Under the pieces are notes generated by a model. That model was not told where the DNA came from. It made no database searches and saw only the letters and a program-made list of their open reading frames with translations. A stretch of 64,000 bases of DNA, taken from positions 1,240,001 to 1,304,000 of the forward strand of contig NC_013741.1 in assembly GCF_000025285.1 (NCBI RefSeq), in the 5' to 3' direction. Positions within the stretch are counted from its first letter, which is position 1, and each line of letters opens with the position of its first letter. Source of the stretch: Archaeoglobus profundus DSM 5631. Its GTDB lineage: Archaea > Halobacteriota > Archaeoglobi > Archaeoglobales > Archaeoglobaceae. This document shows positions 45,550 to 53,396 of this stretch, piece by piece. Made by a program: the position numbers and the translations under genes.

Positions 45550-45608
45550 CAGATGTACATCGCTTGTTCGCCCAAGATGCTAGAGCTGGAACTACCACAT
45601 AAGTATGG

Positions 45609-45902
45609 TTAGATAGGTCTGTAAATCTTAACTCCTAAGAGCTCCCCTGTTACCTCATATTCCGTCTCCTCTAAGTACTTTCTAATTATCTCATAATCAA
45701 TTGGAAACTCACCGAACTTTTCTATAATCCATTTTTTGTGCTTTTCATCGTGTGGACTTTTGAAAGATATGTGCTTAGCTAAATCTGCCGCTCTTGGTTT
45801 TCTAAACGGCTGTTTTTCGCTACTGTACTTTATAAGATGTCCGCAAACAGGGCATTGGAGCATACTTTTATGGCCGATATCTGCATATCTCACACGCTTC
45901 AT
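45609..45902 (-). CDS. Small zinc-finger-like protein
   Basis: From ATG 45902, 97 residues: MLQCPVCGHLIKYSS supplies a CxxC pair, and later His residues (LAKHISFKSPHDEKHKKW) could complete a C2H2-type site. The predicted start lies about 26 bases from the AT-rich TTTAAATTA, again leaderless. The open frame extends to 45965 but that part contains the promoter. Likely a DNA- or protein-binding accessory between portal and terminase. Confidence 0.6.
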   Translation of the reverse strand: MKRVRYADIGHKSMLQCPVCGHLIKYSSEKQPFRKPRAADLAKHISFKSPHDEKHKKWIIEKFGEFPIDYEIIRKYLEETEYEVTGELLGVKIYRPI

Positions 45903-45974
45903 TAGATCTGAACTTATTACAGATAATTTAAAGTTTTTGGCATTACATAAAAAATTATATATCACAAAAAGATT

Positions 45975-47336
45975 CTATATCCTCGCTACACCTAGGCTGA
46001 TGTATCCCGTACCTGAATGCTGCTCAGCCGCCCAGACCGCCAAAGCTAAAGCAATAACATAGTCATCGTGGAACCCTTGCCTCGCTTCCATCTTGATGCC
46101 AGTTCTCGTTAGCTGGTACTCGAAGAACTGTAGCTCCTTGACGAGCTCCTCAATGTATGGATATCTGATCTCACCATTTTCTAATGCAGCCTGCAACCTC
46201 TGAATTAATTGGACCTTAGACTTAGGTGTAAAGACGTATCCCTCAGCCCCAACATCCTGCAGGTCCTCGAGCACAGGATCCCCAACACCGGTCGAGTCGA
46301 TCAGTACCTTAGCATAGTTGAACCTGCGGTAGAGCTCCTTGAGCCTCATGATGACCTCAGCGTAGGGCCTGCGGTTGAACCGTTCAAAGTGGACCAATTT
46401 GTAGGGCTTCTCCGTCACATCGAGCACCACGATAACGGTATAATCCTGATACTTCGCCAGATCGCAGCCGATAACGTACTGCTTACTTACGTTTTCAGCA
46501 CTATCAATCAACTCGATGCTGTTATCCACATTTTTCTGAATGTCAGCCCATCTGAACACAGCATTCTGATCCTCCACGAATTCGGCCAAGTATTCAGTTC
46601 GGAATATGATCGAGTTCTCGCCGTACTCCCGCTTCTTCTTCTCGATGAATTCATGAGAGATGTGAGGGTTGACTGTTGAGGGGAAGCGATAGCTCGAATA
46701 GTCGGGAAAATCTGGACTCTGGCCCTTCAGGTAAGTATCGTAGAAGTGATTCTTACCGAATGGGGTTCCGATCTTGATCCAAGAACCGTTATAGTCTGCG
46801 AGCATGGGCTCGATGATGTTTGAGATTACATCATCCGGAATGAATGCAGCCTCATCAAGGATGATCCGGTGAGCTTTATGACCTCTCAAGAATTCGGGCT
46901 TGGATGCCGAACGGGCATGAATAACGCTGTCATTTTTGAAGATGATGTGATGGAACGGAGTCTTGTAGATCCTTCTGATCATGCATCCCAAAATCGACTT
47001 AGACAGAAACTGAACGATTTGGCCGAACATTATGTTAGATTGATCGTAAGATGGAGCTATTACAAACTGAATCGAGCCCGGATTAGTTAAAGCGTAATAA
47101 ATGGCTGAAACTGCCATGCATTCTGTCTTACCGAACCTCCTACCTGCTACTACTGTGATGAATTGATGCCGGTCCCGCAGGATCTGAGCCTGTGCAGGGT
47201 GTGCCCCCCAGTCAAGGAACACTTTGGCGAAGGTTACAGGATCCGAGAGAACCTTCTTCTTAAGCTCCTTGTCAGTCTTCAACTTCTTCAATATCGTTTT
47301 GTCCAAAGATTTCTTTGAGGAGGTCTTCGGTTTCAT
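45975..47336 (-). CDS. Terminase large subunit
   Basis: About 453 residues. The ATPase has Walker A VVAGRRFGKTECM and Walker B HRIILDEAAFI; the RNase H-like nuclease has VIGCDLAKYQDYTVIVVLD and KVLIDSTGVGDPV, ending near DDYVIALALAVWAAE. It pumps and cuts DNA during packaging. ATG 47336 follows GGTGATTACG; GTG 47345 is alternative. It overlaps the small subunit by about 65 bases. Confidence 0.93.
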   Translation of the reverse strand: MKPKTSSKKSLDKTILKKLKTDKELKKKVLSDPVTFAKVFLDWGAHPAQAQILRDRHQFITVVAGRRFGKTECMAVSAIYYALTNPGSIQFVIAPSYDQSNIMFGQIVQFLSKSILGCMIRRIYKTPFHHIIFKNDSVIHARSASKPEFLRGHKAHRIILDEAAFIPDDVISNIIEPMLADYNGSWIKIGTPFGKNHFYDTYLKGQSPDFPDYSSYRFPSTVNPHISHEFIEKKKREYGENSIIFRTEYLAEFVEDQNAVFRWADIQKNVDNSIELIDSAENVSKQYVIGCDLAKYQDYTVIVVLDVTEKPYKLVHFERFNRRPYAEVIMRLKELYRRFNYAKVLIDSTGVGDPVLEDLQDVGAEGYVFTPKSKVQLIQRLQAALENGEIRYPYIEELVKELQFFEYQLTRTGIKMEARQGFHDDYVIALALAVWAAEQHSGTGYISLGVARI

Positions 47337-47778
47337 CGTAATCACCCATTATCTGATGCTTAAGCTTGATAGCGCCTAAAGGAGATCGAGTTGTAACTTC
47401 CCAAGCACGTGGCTTTTGAGTTGGATCGATAGTTCTCAGAAAACGTAGAGAACGCTCTATGGTCTCGTCGAGGGCCTTAATGGAATCGACGACTTTCTCA
47501 GCCCCTTCCTCAAGTTGCTCGTAGTACTTCTCAATTCCCTTCTTGACGAAGTTGAAGTGGTTCTTATGCCGGCTGATGTTTTGCTTCGATAGACCGGGAA
47601 TTTTGTCCTTGAACTTTGCGATGATTTCGGAGTAAGGTCTTCCTTCGATGAGCATCTGATTGATCTCGTGGACATAAGGGGAACGGCAGATCTTGCATCT
47701 CGGATTCGGATGGAACTCCACATCGAATTCATCACGGTTGTCACGCTCAGCATTACCCCCATCACGCTCGTCACGCAT
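47272..47778 (-). CDS. Terminase small subunit-like protein
   Basis: A 168-residue protein. A zinc-binding head (RCKICRSPYVHEINQML) is followed by a helix-turn-helix-like part (GRPYSEIIAKFKDKIPGLSK, ISRHKNHF) and a helical C-terminus. Position directly before and overlapping the large subunit, and next to a palindrome field, supports a DNA-recognition role in packaging. Confidence 0.75.
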   Translation of the reverse strand: MRDERDGGNAERDNRDEFDVEFHPNPRCKICRSPYVHEINQMLIEGRPYSEIIAKFKDKIPGLSKQNISRHKNHFNFVKKGIEKYYEQLEEGAEKVVDSIKALDETIERSLRFLRTIDPTQKPRAWEVTTRSPLGAIKLKHQIMGDYDETEDLLKEIFGQNDIEEVED

Positions 47779-47797
47779 GGAACGTTATAATGTATGG

Positions 47798-47807
47798 GAC
47801 TTTAAGA
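47798..47807 (-). promoter_or_regulatory. Late promoter box, terminase unit
   Basis: TCTTAAAGTC (one change from the consensus) at -29 to -20 from ATG 47778. A GTATAC palindrome lies 20 bases further upstream. Confidence 0.7.
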
Positions 47808-47826
47808 GCAATTCAACACGAAAATT

Positions 47827-48095
47827 GTATACAACCGTCATTAAATTAATCGGCGATCGATAAAAATCGAGAGCGGTTTATTTCCAAAAAGAAGAGATCA
47901 ACCTTAGAGGGGTTAATGGGTTGTTGTATACAAAAGTATACTATAAGAGTATGCAAAAGTATACAAGCCGATATTTTTGTATACTATATTATATTATTCC
48001 TCTTTTCTCTTCTTTTGGTAAATACTCTTTTCTATGATTTTTTTAAGAAGAACGAATTTTAATAGCGTTTATCGTTGCTGTATACTTTTGTATAC
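47827..48095. repeat. Cluster of GTATAC palindromes in the intergenic region before terminase
   Basis: This 369-base gap (47779-48147) holds no gene. GTATAC occurs at 47827, 47926, 47936, 47959, 47979, 48080 and 48090, with a near copy GTATGC at 47949. Three pairs are spaced by four A or T (GTATAC-AAAA-GTATAC, GTATGC-AAAA-GTATAC, GTATAC-TTTT-GTATAC). The long form is TTGTATACAA. Candidate roles are binding sites for terminase or a late regulator, a packaging site, or an origin. Confidence 0.75.
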
Positions 48096-48147
48096 AACCA
48101 CCAAATGCCCCTCCCAGAACTGCAAAAATTCGCATGTGAAAAAGAGG

Positions 48148-48399
48148 TCAGTTGAGATGGTCTAAATCAGTCAAACAATCTTCAAAAATTTTAACAATAT
48201 CCGTAGCGCAGTCTCCGAGCTTATCAGTTATATCGAGGAGCTTTTTTAAGAGGTCCGGATTGTCGGTAGCGAGTTCCTTGGCAATCTTAGCAATCATATC
48301 TTGAGCGGTATTGACAGCTGCCAAACAATCTTTTCTATACCCTAAGAGCTTTCCTCTCAGTTTTTCCCGGTGTATAACTTCATCTAACTTACTCACCAT
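48148..48399 (-). CDS. Unknown small helical virus protein
   Basis: An 83-residue helical protein (CLAAVNTAQDMIAKIAKEL, LLKKLLDITDKLGDCATDIV). It is the last gene of the leftward early operon and overlaps the coiled-coil gene by 7 bases. No family recognised. Confidence 0.5.
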   Translation of the reverse strand: MVSKLDEVIHREKLRGKLLGYRKDCLAAVNTAQDMIAKIAKELATDNPDLLKKLLDITDKLGDCATDIVKIFEDCLTDLDHLN

Positions 48400-48986
48400 A
48401 GCTGAGCTCCTCCTCTAAATCCGGCATCCGACGGTTCCCTCTTTTTTGGGCGATCTAAATGCTGCAATAGCATCCTGTAAAATTGGTAGTAGGAGGTTTG
48501 TGCGAGCAGATCCTCAATAGCGTATAGCATCTCCCGCTCTTCTTCTGATAAGATAGCCCACTTCCCTCTTTTTGCCTCCCTATTTACCAGAGCTAACAGG
48601 AAGCATCTGAGCGTTCTCTTCAAATCTTCCCAAACTTTCTTGAATTCCTTCTCATCCAGCGTTGTTAAGGATTCGATGTCAAATGTTATCGAGCTCTTTT
48701 TACTCTCTTTTAGCAGTTCTATCTCCCGCCTTAGTTGCTCATTCTCCTCCTTGAGCTTCTCATAGTCTTCCGCCTTGACAACAGTTTCTTTGGCGAGTTC
48801 TATCAGCTTCTTAGCCTCCTCTATGAAATCCTTGTGTTGGTGCTTTTCGTAGGTGTCTAACAGTATTTGCATCAGGTCCTGATCCCTAATGTTTTTCCCG
48901 AACTTCTTCGCATATTGCTCTTTGATCTTGTTAATCTTGTACCTCTGATCAAAAGTTACTTTCACAGTTGAGAATCCACCTGCCAT
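48393..48986 (-). CDS. Coiled-coil protein with RHH-like N-terminus
   Basis: About 197 residues. The N-terminus (FSTVKVTFDQRYKINKIKEQ) has a strand-helix layout like ribbon-helix-helix proteins, then a coiled coil (YEKLKEENEQLRREIELLKE) and a helical C-terminus. It may bind DNA, possibly the adjacent GTATAC field, as KfrA-like proteins do; that is inference. ATG 48986 is preferred over TTG 48992. Confidence 0.6.
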   Translation of the reverse strand: MAGGFSTVKVTFDQRYKINKIKEQYAKKFGKNIRDQDLMQILLDTYEKHQHKDFIEEAKKLIELAKETVVKAEDYEKLKEENEQLRREIELLKESKKSSITFDIESLTTLDEKEFKKVWEDLKRTLRCFLLALVNREAKRGKWAILSEEEREMLYAIEDLLAQTSYYQFYRMLLQHLDRPKKREPSDAGFRGGAQLW

Positions 48987-48997
48987 TCTCAACCCCC

Positions 48998-49159
48998 TTA
49001 ACGAGACTCTAAAAACCCCTCATCCTCAACCCAGCAGACCTTGCACTCCTCGCAGAAGTGGTACTTCACATTGCCGAGCGTGATAGTGTCTATTTCGTGC
49101 CCGCAGGTGGGTTTTCCTCGTTTAATAATGTAGCCGGGTGGTAGAATCAGTTTACTCAT
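48998..49159 (-). CDS. 53-residue zinc-ribbon-like protein
   Basis: Starts MSKLILPPGYIIKRGKPTCG. Cys19 and His21 with a C-terminal cluster FCEECKVCW (Cys36, 39, 42) suggest a single metal site. Its ATG overlaps the end of the C2H2 gene by 8 bases, supporting coupled translation. Early-operon position suggests a small regulator or nuclease partner. Confidence 0.6.
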   Translation of the reverse strand: MSKLILPPGYIIKRGKPTCGHEIDTITLGNVKYHFCEECKVCWVEDEGFLESR

Positions 49160-49466
49160 CAGAATCGCCTCCGTTCCACGAAATCCTCGAAGAAAGAACT
49201 TTTTCTGCTACTTCCCTCGCTTTACGATACAAACCGTTGTTTTTTGCGCTTCCTCCTCTACCTGTTCTCAGCAGGTAGTACAATGTAGCATGTAGCTCGC
49301 ATCCTCTATTCTGCCAGATCATTTTTGCGTGACATGCCAAGCTCTTCCTTACAGGTTTGCCGCATATCGGACAAACGGAGGAGTTATGGCTGTGCATGTA
49401 GTGTTCTTTGATTGCTGGGAGTGTTTCGAACGATTGAGGGCATTCAGGGCAGTAATACACGAGCAT
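49152..49466 (-). CDS. C2H2 zinc-finger protein
   Basis: About 104 residues from ATG 49466. It opens MLVYYCPECPQSFETLPAIK with EHYMHSH, a clear C2H2 finger, followed by VCPICGKPVRKSLACHAKM, a second CxxC...CxxxH-like site. The rest is basic. Probably DNA-binding. Lies in the middle of the early operon. Confidence 0.72.
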   Translation of the reverse strand: MLVYYCPECPQSFETLPAIKEHYMHSHNSSVCPICGKPVRKSLACHAKMIWQNRGCELHATLYYLLRTGRGGSAKNNGLYRKAREVAEKVLSSRISWNGGDSDE

Positions 49467-49483
49467 CACCACGAAAAAATATG

Positions 49484-50392
49484 TTAAGGCTCTACAACCT
49501 CACGAAGTCCTGTCAACGTTAGCACGAGCTTGGCCTCGATAGCTTCCTTGATGACTTTCTGCTCGAAAGCCGGGCTGATTACTTTCTTCAAAGCGTTTCT
49601 TATGGCCTTGCTGGCTAAAGTCGTGAAGAAGAACTCCTTATTTGAGACTCTCTCAGCGAATCCCATCGTCTGAATGTTTCTGGCCGTATCTCTGACTATT
49701 GCCTTAGCGACGGTCTTATCGCCGGTCTGTTCGAACTTGACATCAACGATCTCGATGTTGCCCTGATAAAGCATCGCCTGAATCCAGCCTCTTATCGATA
49801 GCTCGTATCTCACTCCGTTCTTAGTTTTGATTTCATAGACGAGAGGAGCGGATCCTGCAACGTAGTCTTTTATGGCGATCTGCTCGTCTAAGTCGTCGAG
49901 CTTTCTTATCAGCTGCAGTTCCATAGCCTGCGCCGATCTAACCATGTTCATGGCTTTCTTCTTGCCGAGTTCCGGAGTATCCCTTGTAGCATTCGGCTTA
50001 ACTTTAACGGGCTCGACCTTCACCACGACAGCATCTTTGGCTATGTCCTTAGCAATCTTCTCGGCATCCTGCTTGAGCAGGTATTCCATGAATGCATCTT
50101 CCTCTTCTTCATCTTCCTCCGACTCTTCTAAGCTTTCGAGCTGGTGGACTGCCAAAGATTTAATGTGTATGCAGGGCTGTTCGTGGTATTGGTTACAGGT
50201 GCAACGTCCCCAGACTTCGGCATTCTTTTTATCTACTCTTACTTGCGTTGTCACATCGCCGAACTTTGCGGTGATTATCCCGTTGGTGTTCTGGATCTCT
50301 TTAACTTCCAACAGCTTATCTTTCTCGTTCTCCCTAACTCCCTCAAACAAGAGGAGGGGATACGCTTTTGCCTCTAACTTCGTGATTTCCAT
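49484..50392 (-). CDS. SWIM zinc-finger protein with possible annealing-recombinase C-domain
   Basis: A 302-residue protein. Residues ~62-76 form a SWIM finger (CTCNQYHEQPCIHI). A long acidic linker follows (ESEEDEEEEDAFME). Residues ~150-290 have YELSIRGWIQAMLYQGNIEI and TTLASKAIRNALKKVIS, reminiscent of Rad52/Erf-like single-strand annealing proteins and their accessory families. With two neighbouring nucleases it could be a virus recombination module. The C-domain reading is tentative. Confidence 0.6.
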   Translation of the reverse strand: MEITKLEAKAYPLLLFEGVRENEKDKLLEVKEIQNTNGIITAKFGDVTTQVRVDKKNAEVWGRCTCNQYHEQPCIHIKSLAVHQLESLEESEEDEEEEDAFMEYLLKQDAEKIAKDIAKDAVVVKVEPVKVKPNATRDTPELGKKKAMNMVRSAQAMELQLIRKLDDLDEQIAIKDYVAGSAPLVYEIKTKNGVRYELSIRGWIQAMLYQGNIEIVDVKFEQTGDKTVAKAIVRDTARNIQTMGFAERVSNKEFFFTTLASKAIRNALKKVISPAFEQKVIKEAIEAKLVLTLTGLREVVEP

Positions 50393-50402
50393 CTAAATCA
50401 CC

Positions 50403-50636
50403 TCACACATCCAGTTTTTGATCCAGCGGAACGAGAACGAGCTTGAAGCCCTGCTTTAATGCGAAACCGTCAATCCTCTCATCCTCTGACTTTATGGAAA
50501 CCTTAACTTCGACAGACGGATTACCTACGAGCTCACCTTCGAGAACGACTTTGTTGATGTCCGTGTCGCCCTTACTCAGAGATTTCTGCGATGTCGTGAC
50601 TTCTACAACGCTAACTTTAAACTCCAAATCCTCCAA
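50403..50636 (-). CDS. Unknown small early protein
   Basis: A 77-residue strand-rich protein (FKVSVVEVTTSQKSLSKGD, VVLEGELVGNPSVEVKVSIK). It starts directly before the SWIM gene (10-base gap) and may form a complex with it. No family recognised. Confidence 0.5.
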   Translation of the reverse strand: MEDLEFKVSVVEVTTSQKSLSKGDTDINKVVLEGELVGNPSVEVKVSIKSEDERIDGFALKQGFKLVLVPLDQKLDV

Positions 50637-50655
50637 ACTTCACCACCTCCAAGAG

Positions 50656-51033
50656 TTAAGAAATAACATCGATGCCGACTTTCTCAAGGATCTCTCTATT
50701 GCTATTCCATCCATTTCTCGAATAGAATTCTAAGAATGGCTTTAGCTTGTTATATTCCTCTAATCTTCTATGTAATTCTCCCAAGAACATTTGGAAGCGC
50801 ATTTCAACAAATCTTATCAGTTTCTTTGGATCCTCTTCAAGATGTTTCGGTCCCCTAACAACGAATTTGAAGTTTCCTCTGTAATCCCATTCTTTTAATT
50901 GAATGTCTAACTCCCATATACTCTCTCCATAGTCCTTCACCAACTTTCTTACAAACTCTACAACCTCTTCTATCGGCAACTCAAATGTGTTTACCAGCGC
51001 CTCAACTACAACCTCAGGAACTATAACTTTCAT
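50656..51033 (-). CDS. Unknown early protein
   Basis: A 125-residue acidic, helical protein (MKVIVPEVVVEALVNTFE, FVEMRFQMFLGELHRRLEEY). It overlaps the nuclease gene by 4 bases (ATGA), so both are translated together. No family recognised. Confidence 0.5.
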   Translation of the reverse strand: MKVIVPEVVVEALVNTFELPIEEVVEFVRKLVKDYGESIWELDIQLKEWDYRGNFKFVVRGPKHLEEDPKKLIRFVEMRFQMFLGELHRRLEEYNKLKPFLEFYSRNGWNSNREILEKVGIDVIS

Positions 51034-51587
51034 CTACTCCACCTCCTAACATTTTTCGAATTAAATAAAAAATTAAAATTCAACAAATCTTTAACAGGTA
51101 TTGCGTAAGCTGTGGAAAATCTGAGGCTTTTTACGTGGTAATTCTTGATTTCTTCGGCTGGGATCCAGCCTAAAAGTACTATCCGTGTCAATGTTTTGTT
51201 TACAGCCACGAAAACGACACAGTAGTTGTAATCTTTCTTTGACAAGTATTGGTCCGTGTTGTAGTAAACCTCCTGAACGTTGTCAACTCTCCTGACTCTC
51301 TGGGTTTTTACCTCTACGAGAATTGGCTCTCCGCTTACTAAAATAACAAAGTCGTCTTTGCCGTTGAGTTTTCTATAATCCTGTCTAAACGGGCTATGTA
51401 GGATTTTAACGCCGTTTTCGTGGCAGAATGCCTCAAAAGCTAATTCCCCTATCTTTCCCACGAAATGCTGGATTATCCCTCCGCCGAATCTCGGTTTAAA
51501 TCCCTTCTCGTAACTGTCAAAAACCGTGATAAAAGCGTACCTAATGGCTTTTTCGTATAATTGAACGTGAGGAGGGATCTCAATCAT
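51030..51587 (-). CDS. PD-(D/E)XK nuclease-like protein
   Basis: A 185-residue protein with the restriction-endonuclease fold signature: GKIGELAFEAFCHENG (helix with Glu), then DDFVILVSGEPILVEVKTQR, giving the D...ExK catalytic set. The C-terminus is basic. It sits beside a DnaQ-like exonuclease with a 4-base overlap. Roles could be recombination, host DNA breakdown or Holliday junction cutting. Confidence 0.75.
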   Translation of the reverse strand: MIEIPPHVQLYEKAIRYAFITVFDSYEKGFKPRFGGGIIQHFVGKIGELAFEAFCHENGVKILHSPFRQDYRKLNGKDDFVILVSGEPILVEVKTQRVRRVDNVQEVYYNTDQYLSKKDYNYCVVFVAVNKTLTRIVLLGWIPAEEIKNYHVKSLRFSTAYAIPVKDLLNFNFLFNSKNVRRWSR

Positions 51588-52294
51588 AGTAAATCAACCT
51601 CACAGTCAAAAAGATCGTATCTTACACGTAGATTGTGCGCTATCAGCCCTTGAGGTTTTAGAATGTCATAGAGGTAGCTTAATCTGTAGAGGTCCGCTTT
51701 CAGATGTTCTTCAATCGCAACCCAGTTACCTTCCTCAACAAGCTTTGGAATCTCGGATCCATCACAATCATCGTAGTTGATGCCCAAAGCTGAGCAAACG
51801 TCTTTCATCTTTGCTCTGCCGTTGTTGAGCCAATATCTTGAAATGATGTGCATTAGATCGACTCTTGGAAGCTCCCTGAGAAGCCCAGCCAAACCTAAAA
51901 CACTTCTTAATCTTCGAAGCTGCCTGAAAGTTGAATCTCTTATTGAATAATGCCTGTATAGAATCGCACTTCTTGCCGAAATGAATCCTAAATCGAAGCC
52001 GATATTGTATCCTACGAGCAGAAGACTTCTGCCATCATCTCTATGGAATATTATTAGATTCTGGAGAGTGTTGTGAAGTTCGAGCAAAGCTGTGAGTTCT
52101 TTTTCTTCGCTGTACTTCCCATCCTCTTCAGCGAGCCAGATCTTGGTATCAGTAGTGACTTCATACTCGTCTTCGAAAATCTCCTCACGTACACGAATAC
52201 CAATAGCAACAATCCTGTCCTCTAACGACTTGAGCCCCGTAGTCTCGATGTCAAAGAATATTGGATAAAAACGGACAAATCTCATTGTTCTCAC
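51584..52294 (-). CDS. DnaQ-like 3'-5' exonuclease
   Basis: A 236-residue DEDD exonuclease. Exo I is FDIETTGLKSLEDRIVAIGI, Exo II is VGYNIGFDLGFISAR, and the final Asp lies in HLKADLYRLSYLYDIL. The GTG start at 52294 overlaps the upstream stop (GTGA); ATG 52285 is possible. It may process ends or RNA primers in virus DNA. Confidence 0.82.
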   Translation of the reverse strand: MRTMRFVRFYPIFFDIETTGLKSLEDRIVAIGIRVREEIFEDEYEVTTDTKIWLAEEDGKYSEEKELTALLELHNTLQNLIIFHRDDGRSLLLVGYNIGFDLGFISARSAILYRHYSIRDSTFRQLRRLRSVLGLAGLLRELPRVDLMHIISRYWLNNGRAKMKDVCSALGINYDDCDGSEIPKLVEEGNWVAIEEHLKADLYRLSYLYDILKPQGLIAHNLRVRYDLFDCEVDLL

Positions 52295-52455
52295 CTCGCA
52301 GGCTCAAATTTGCGGCAGCAATCGTTAGCTACAGTCATTCGCTTCCAATAGGCGCAGTAACCGATGTGCTCCGAATCTGGAACCGGCTTGAAGGCCCTGC
52401 AGAGTATGCAGCGCTTGTGTGTAGTTTTCTTCTTGAGAATCGGGAACAGCATCAT
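52291..52455 (-). CDS. 54-residue cysteine-rich protein
   Basis: Starts MMLFPILKKKTTHKRCILCR and carries CxxC, a middle Cys (GYCAYW) and CC near the end. ATG 52455 overlaps the upstream stop (ATGA) and its own stop overlaps the exonuclease start (GTGA). This double coupling supports it as a real gene. Likely a small zinc protein. Confidence 0.65.
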   Translation of the reverse strand: MMLFPILKKKTTHKRCILCRAFKPVPDSEHIGYCAYWKRMTVANDCCRKFEPAR

Positions 52456-53093
52456 TTGCCCCACCCGCTATCGATAAGCTCCCTCTCCGCTCTCAGCTGG
52501 TTTTTCAGGTCCTCGTATATGCTGAAGTCCTCCGGTTTGACGAGAATCAGCTTCTTTCCATCGATACGGAGATCCCCGCCGAAAGTAGCATGGGTGAAGA
52601 TTCTCATAATGTATTGTGCGAATGCCTTCGCTCTCACTCCCAGTTCGTTCATAACCTGCCTCAGTTCGAATTCGGTCGATCTCTCCGGTAATTTCTCCCA
52701 GATTTCCATCAATGTCGATCTCGGGAGCCTCTTGAGAGTCGTGTAGCCTATAACGTCTTTTCGGACAATGGCGAACTCGTCTTTTTCCTCATCGTACAGA
52801 TATCCTACTTTTTCCGTGATCCAGATAACCGGATCTTTCCCATTTCCGGGCTGTTCCTCAACCTCTTCTTGCTCCTCTTGTGCTGCTTTAATCAATCCAT
52901 CGTCCCTGATCTCTTCTTCCTTGACCTCAGTCTCCTTGATAAGCCCCATTCTCTCGTAGACCTTAATTTTGATTGCTTCGAGCTCTTCAGCGATGTCTTT
53001 GTAAGCTGGAACCTCGTAGAACTTCGTCGTTGCGAACTCTAAGTGTCTTACAGCATCGGCGAGAAGTTGAGCCTGCTTATACACGAAAACCAC
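52452..53093 (-). CDS. Unknown early protein with acidic linker and winged-helix-like end
   Basis: A 213-residue protein: helical N-part (LLADAVRHLEFATTKFYEVP), an acidic linker (AAQEEQEEVEEQPGNGK), then a C-part (RSTLMEIWEKLPERSTEFEL, FTHATFGGDLRIDGKKLILV) that may be a winged helix. Could be a replication or transcription accessory. No family recognised. Confidence 0.55.
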   Translation of the reverse strand: MVFVYKQAQLLADAVRHLEFATTKFYEVPAYKDIAEELEAIKIKVYERMGLIKETEVKEEEIRDDGLIKAAQEEQEEVEEQPGNGKDPVIWITEKVGYLYDEEKDEFAIVRKDVIGYTTLKRLPRSTLMEIWEKLPERSTEFELRQVMNELGVRAKAFAQYIMRIFTHATFGGDLRIDGKKLILVKPEDFSIYEDLKNQLRAERELIDSGWGK

Positions 53094-53107
53094 CCCACAC
53101 GAAAAAA

Positions 53108-53395
53108 TTAGAGAAGATCCTGAGCCTTGTCCAGCCCTAATAACTGCCTCGCTTCCTCTTTCGATATGAGGCCCATGTTATACAGGTGCGCTACCAGATA
53201 CGCATCGAACTTCGATGAGCTATTGGGAGTTGAGGGAAAGCCCAGCTCCTTGTTCATTTCCCTGTATAGAACCTCTTTGACTTCTCCGAGTAGATCTGCG
53301 GCTTCGTAGAATCCGTTTTTCTGCATGTCTGCTATGAGCTCGTTGATTTTCCCTAAGTAATCGCTGATTTTCATTAACTTGCGGTCGCTGATCAT
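53108..53395 (-). CDS. Unknown small early protein
   Basis: A 95-residue helical protein with two domains; the end MGLISKEEARQLLGLDKAQD is a short helix pair also seen in the C-termini of portal-type proteins. Position in the early operon is the only clue to role. Confidence 0.5.
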   Translation of the reverse strand: MISDRKLMKISDYLGKINELIADMQKNGFYEAADLLGEVKEVLYREMNKELGFPSTPNSSSKFDAYLVAHLYNMGLISKEEARQLLGLDKAQDLL

Positions 53396-53396
53396 T

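Noticed and set aside
47457-47774. Alternative leftward ORF overlapping the terminase small subunit
   Set aside because: Ser/Arg/Thr-rich out-of-frame reading of the same bases; no homology sense.
47827-48095. CRISPR array
   Set aside because: The repeats are 6-16 bases, unevenly spaced and palindromic, with no uniform spacers. No CRISPR array or cas gene is seen anywhere in the window.
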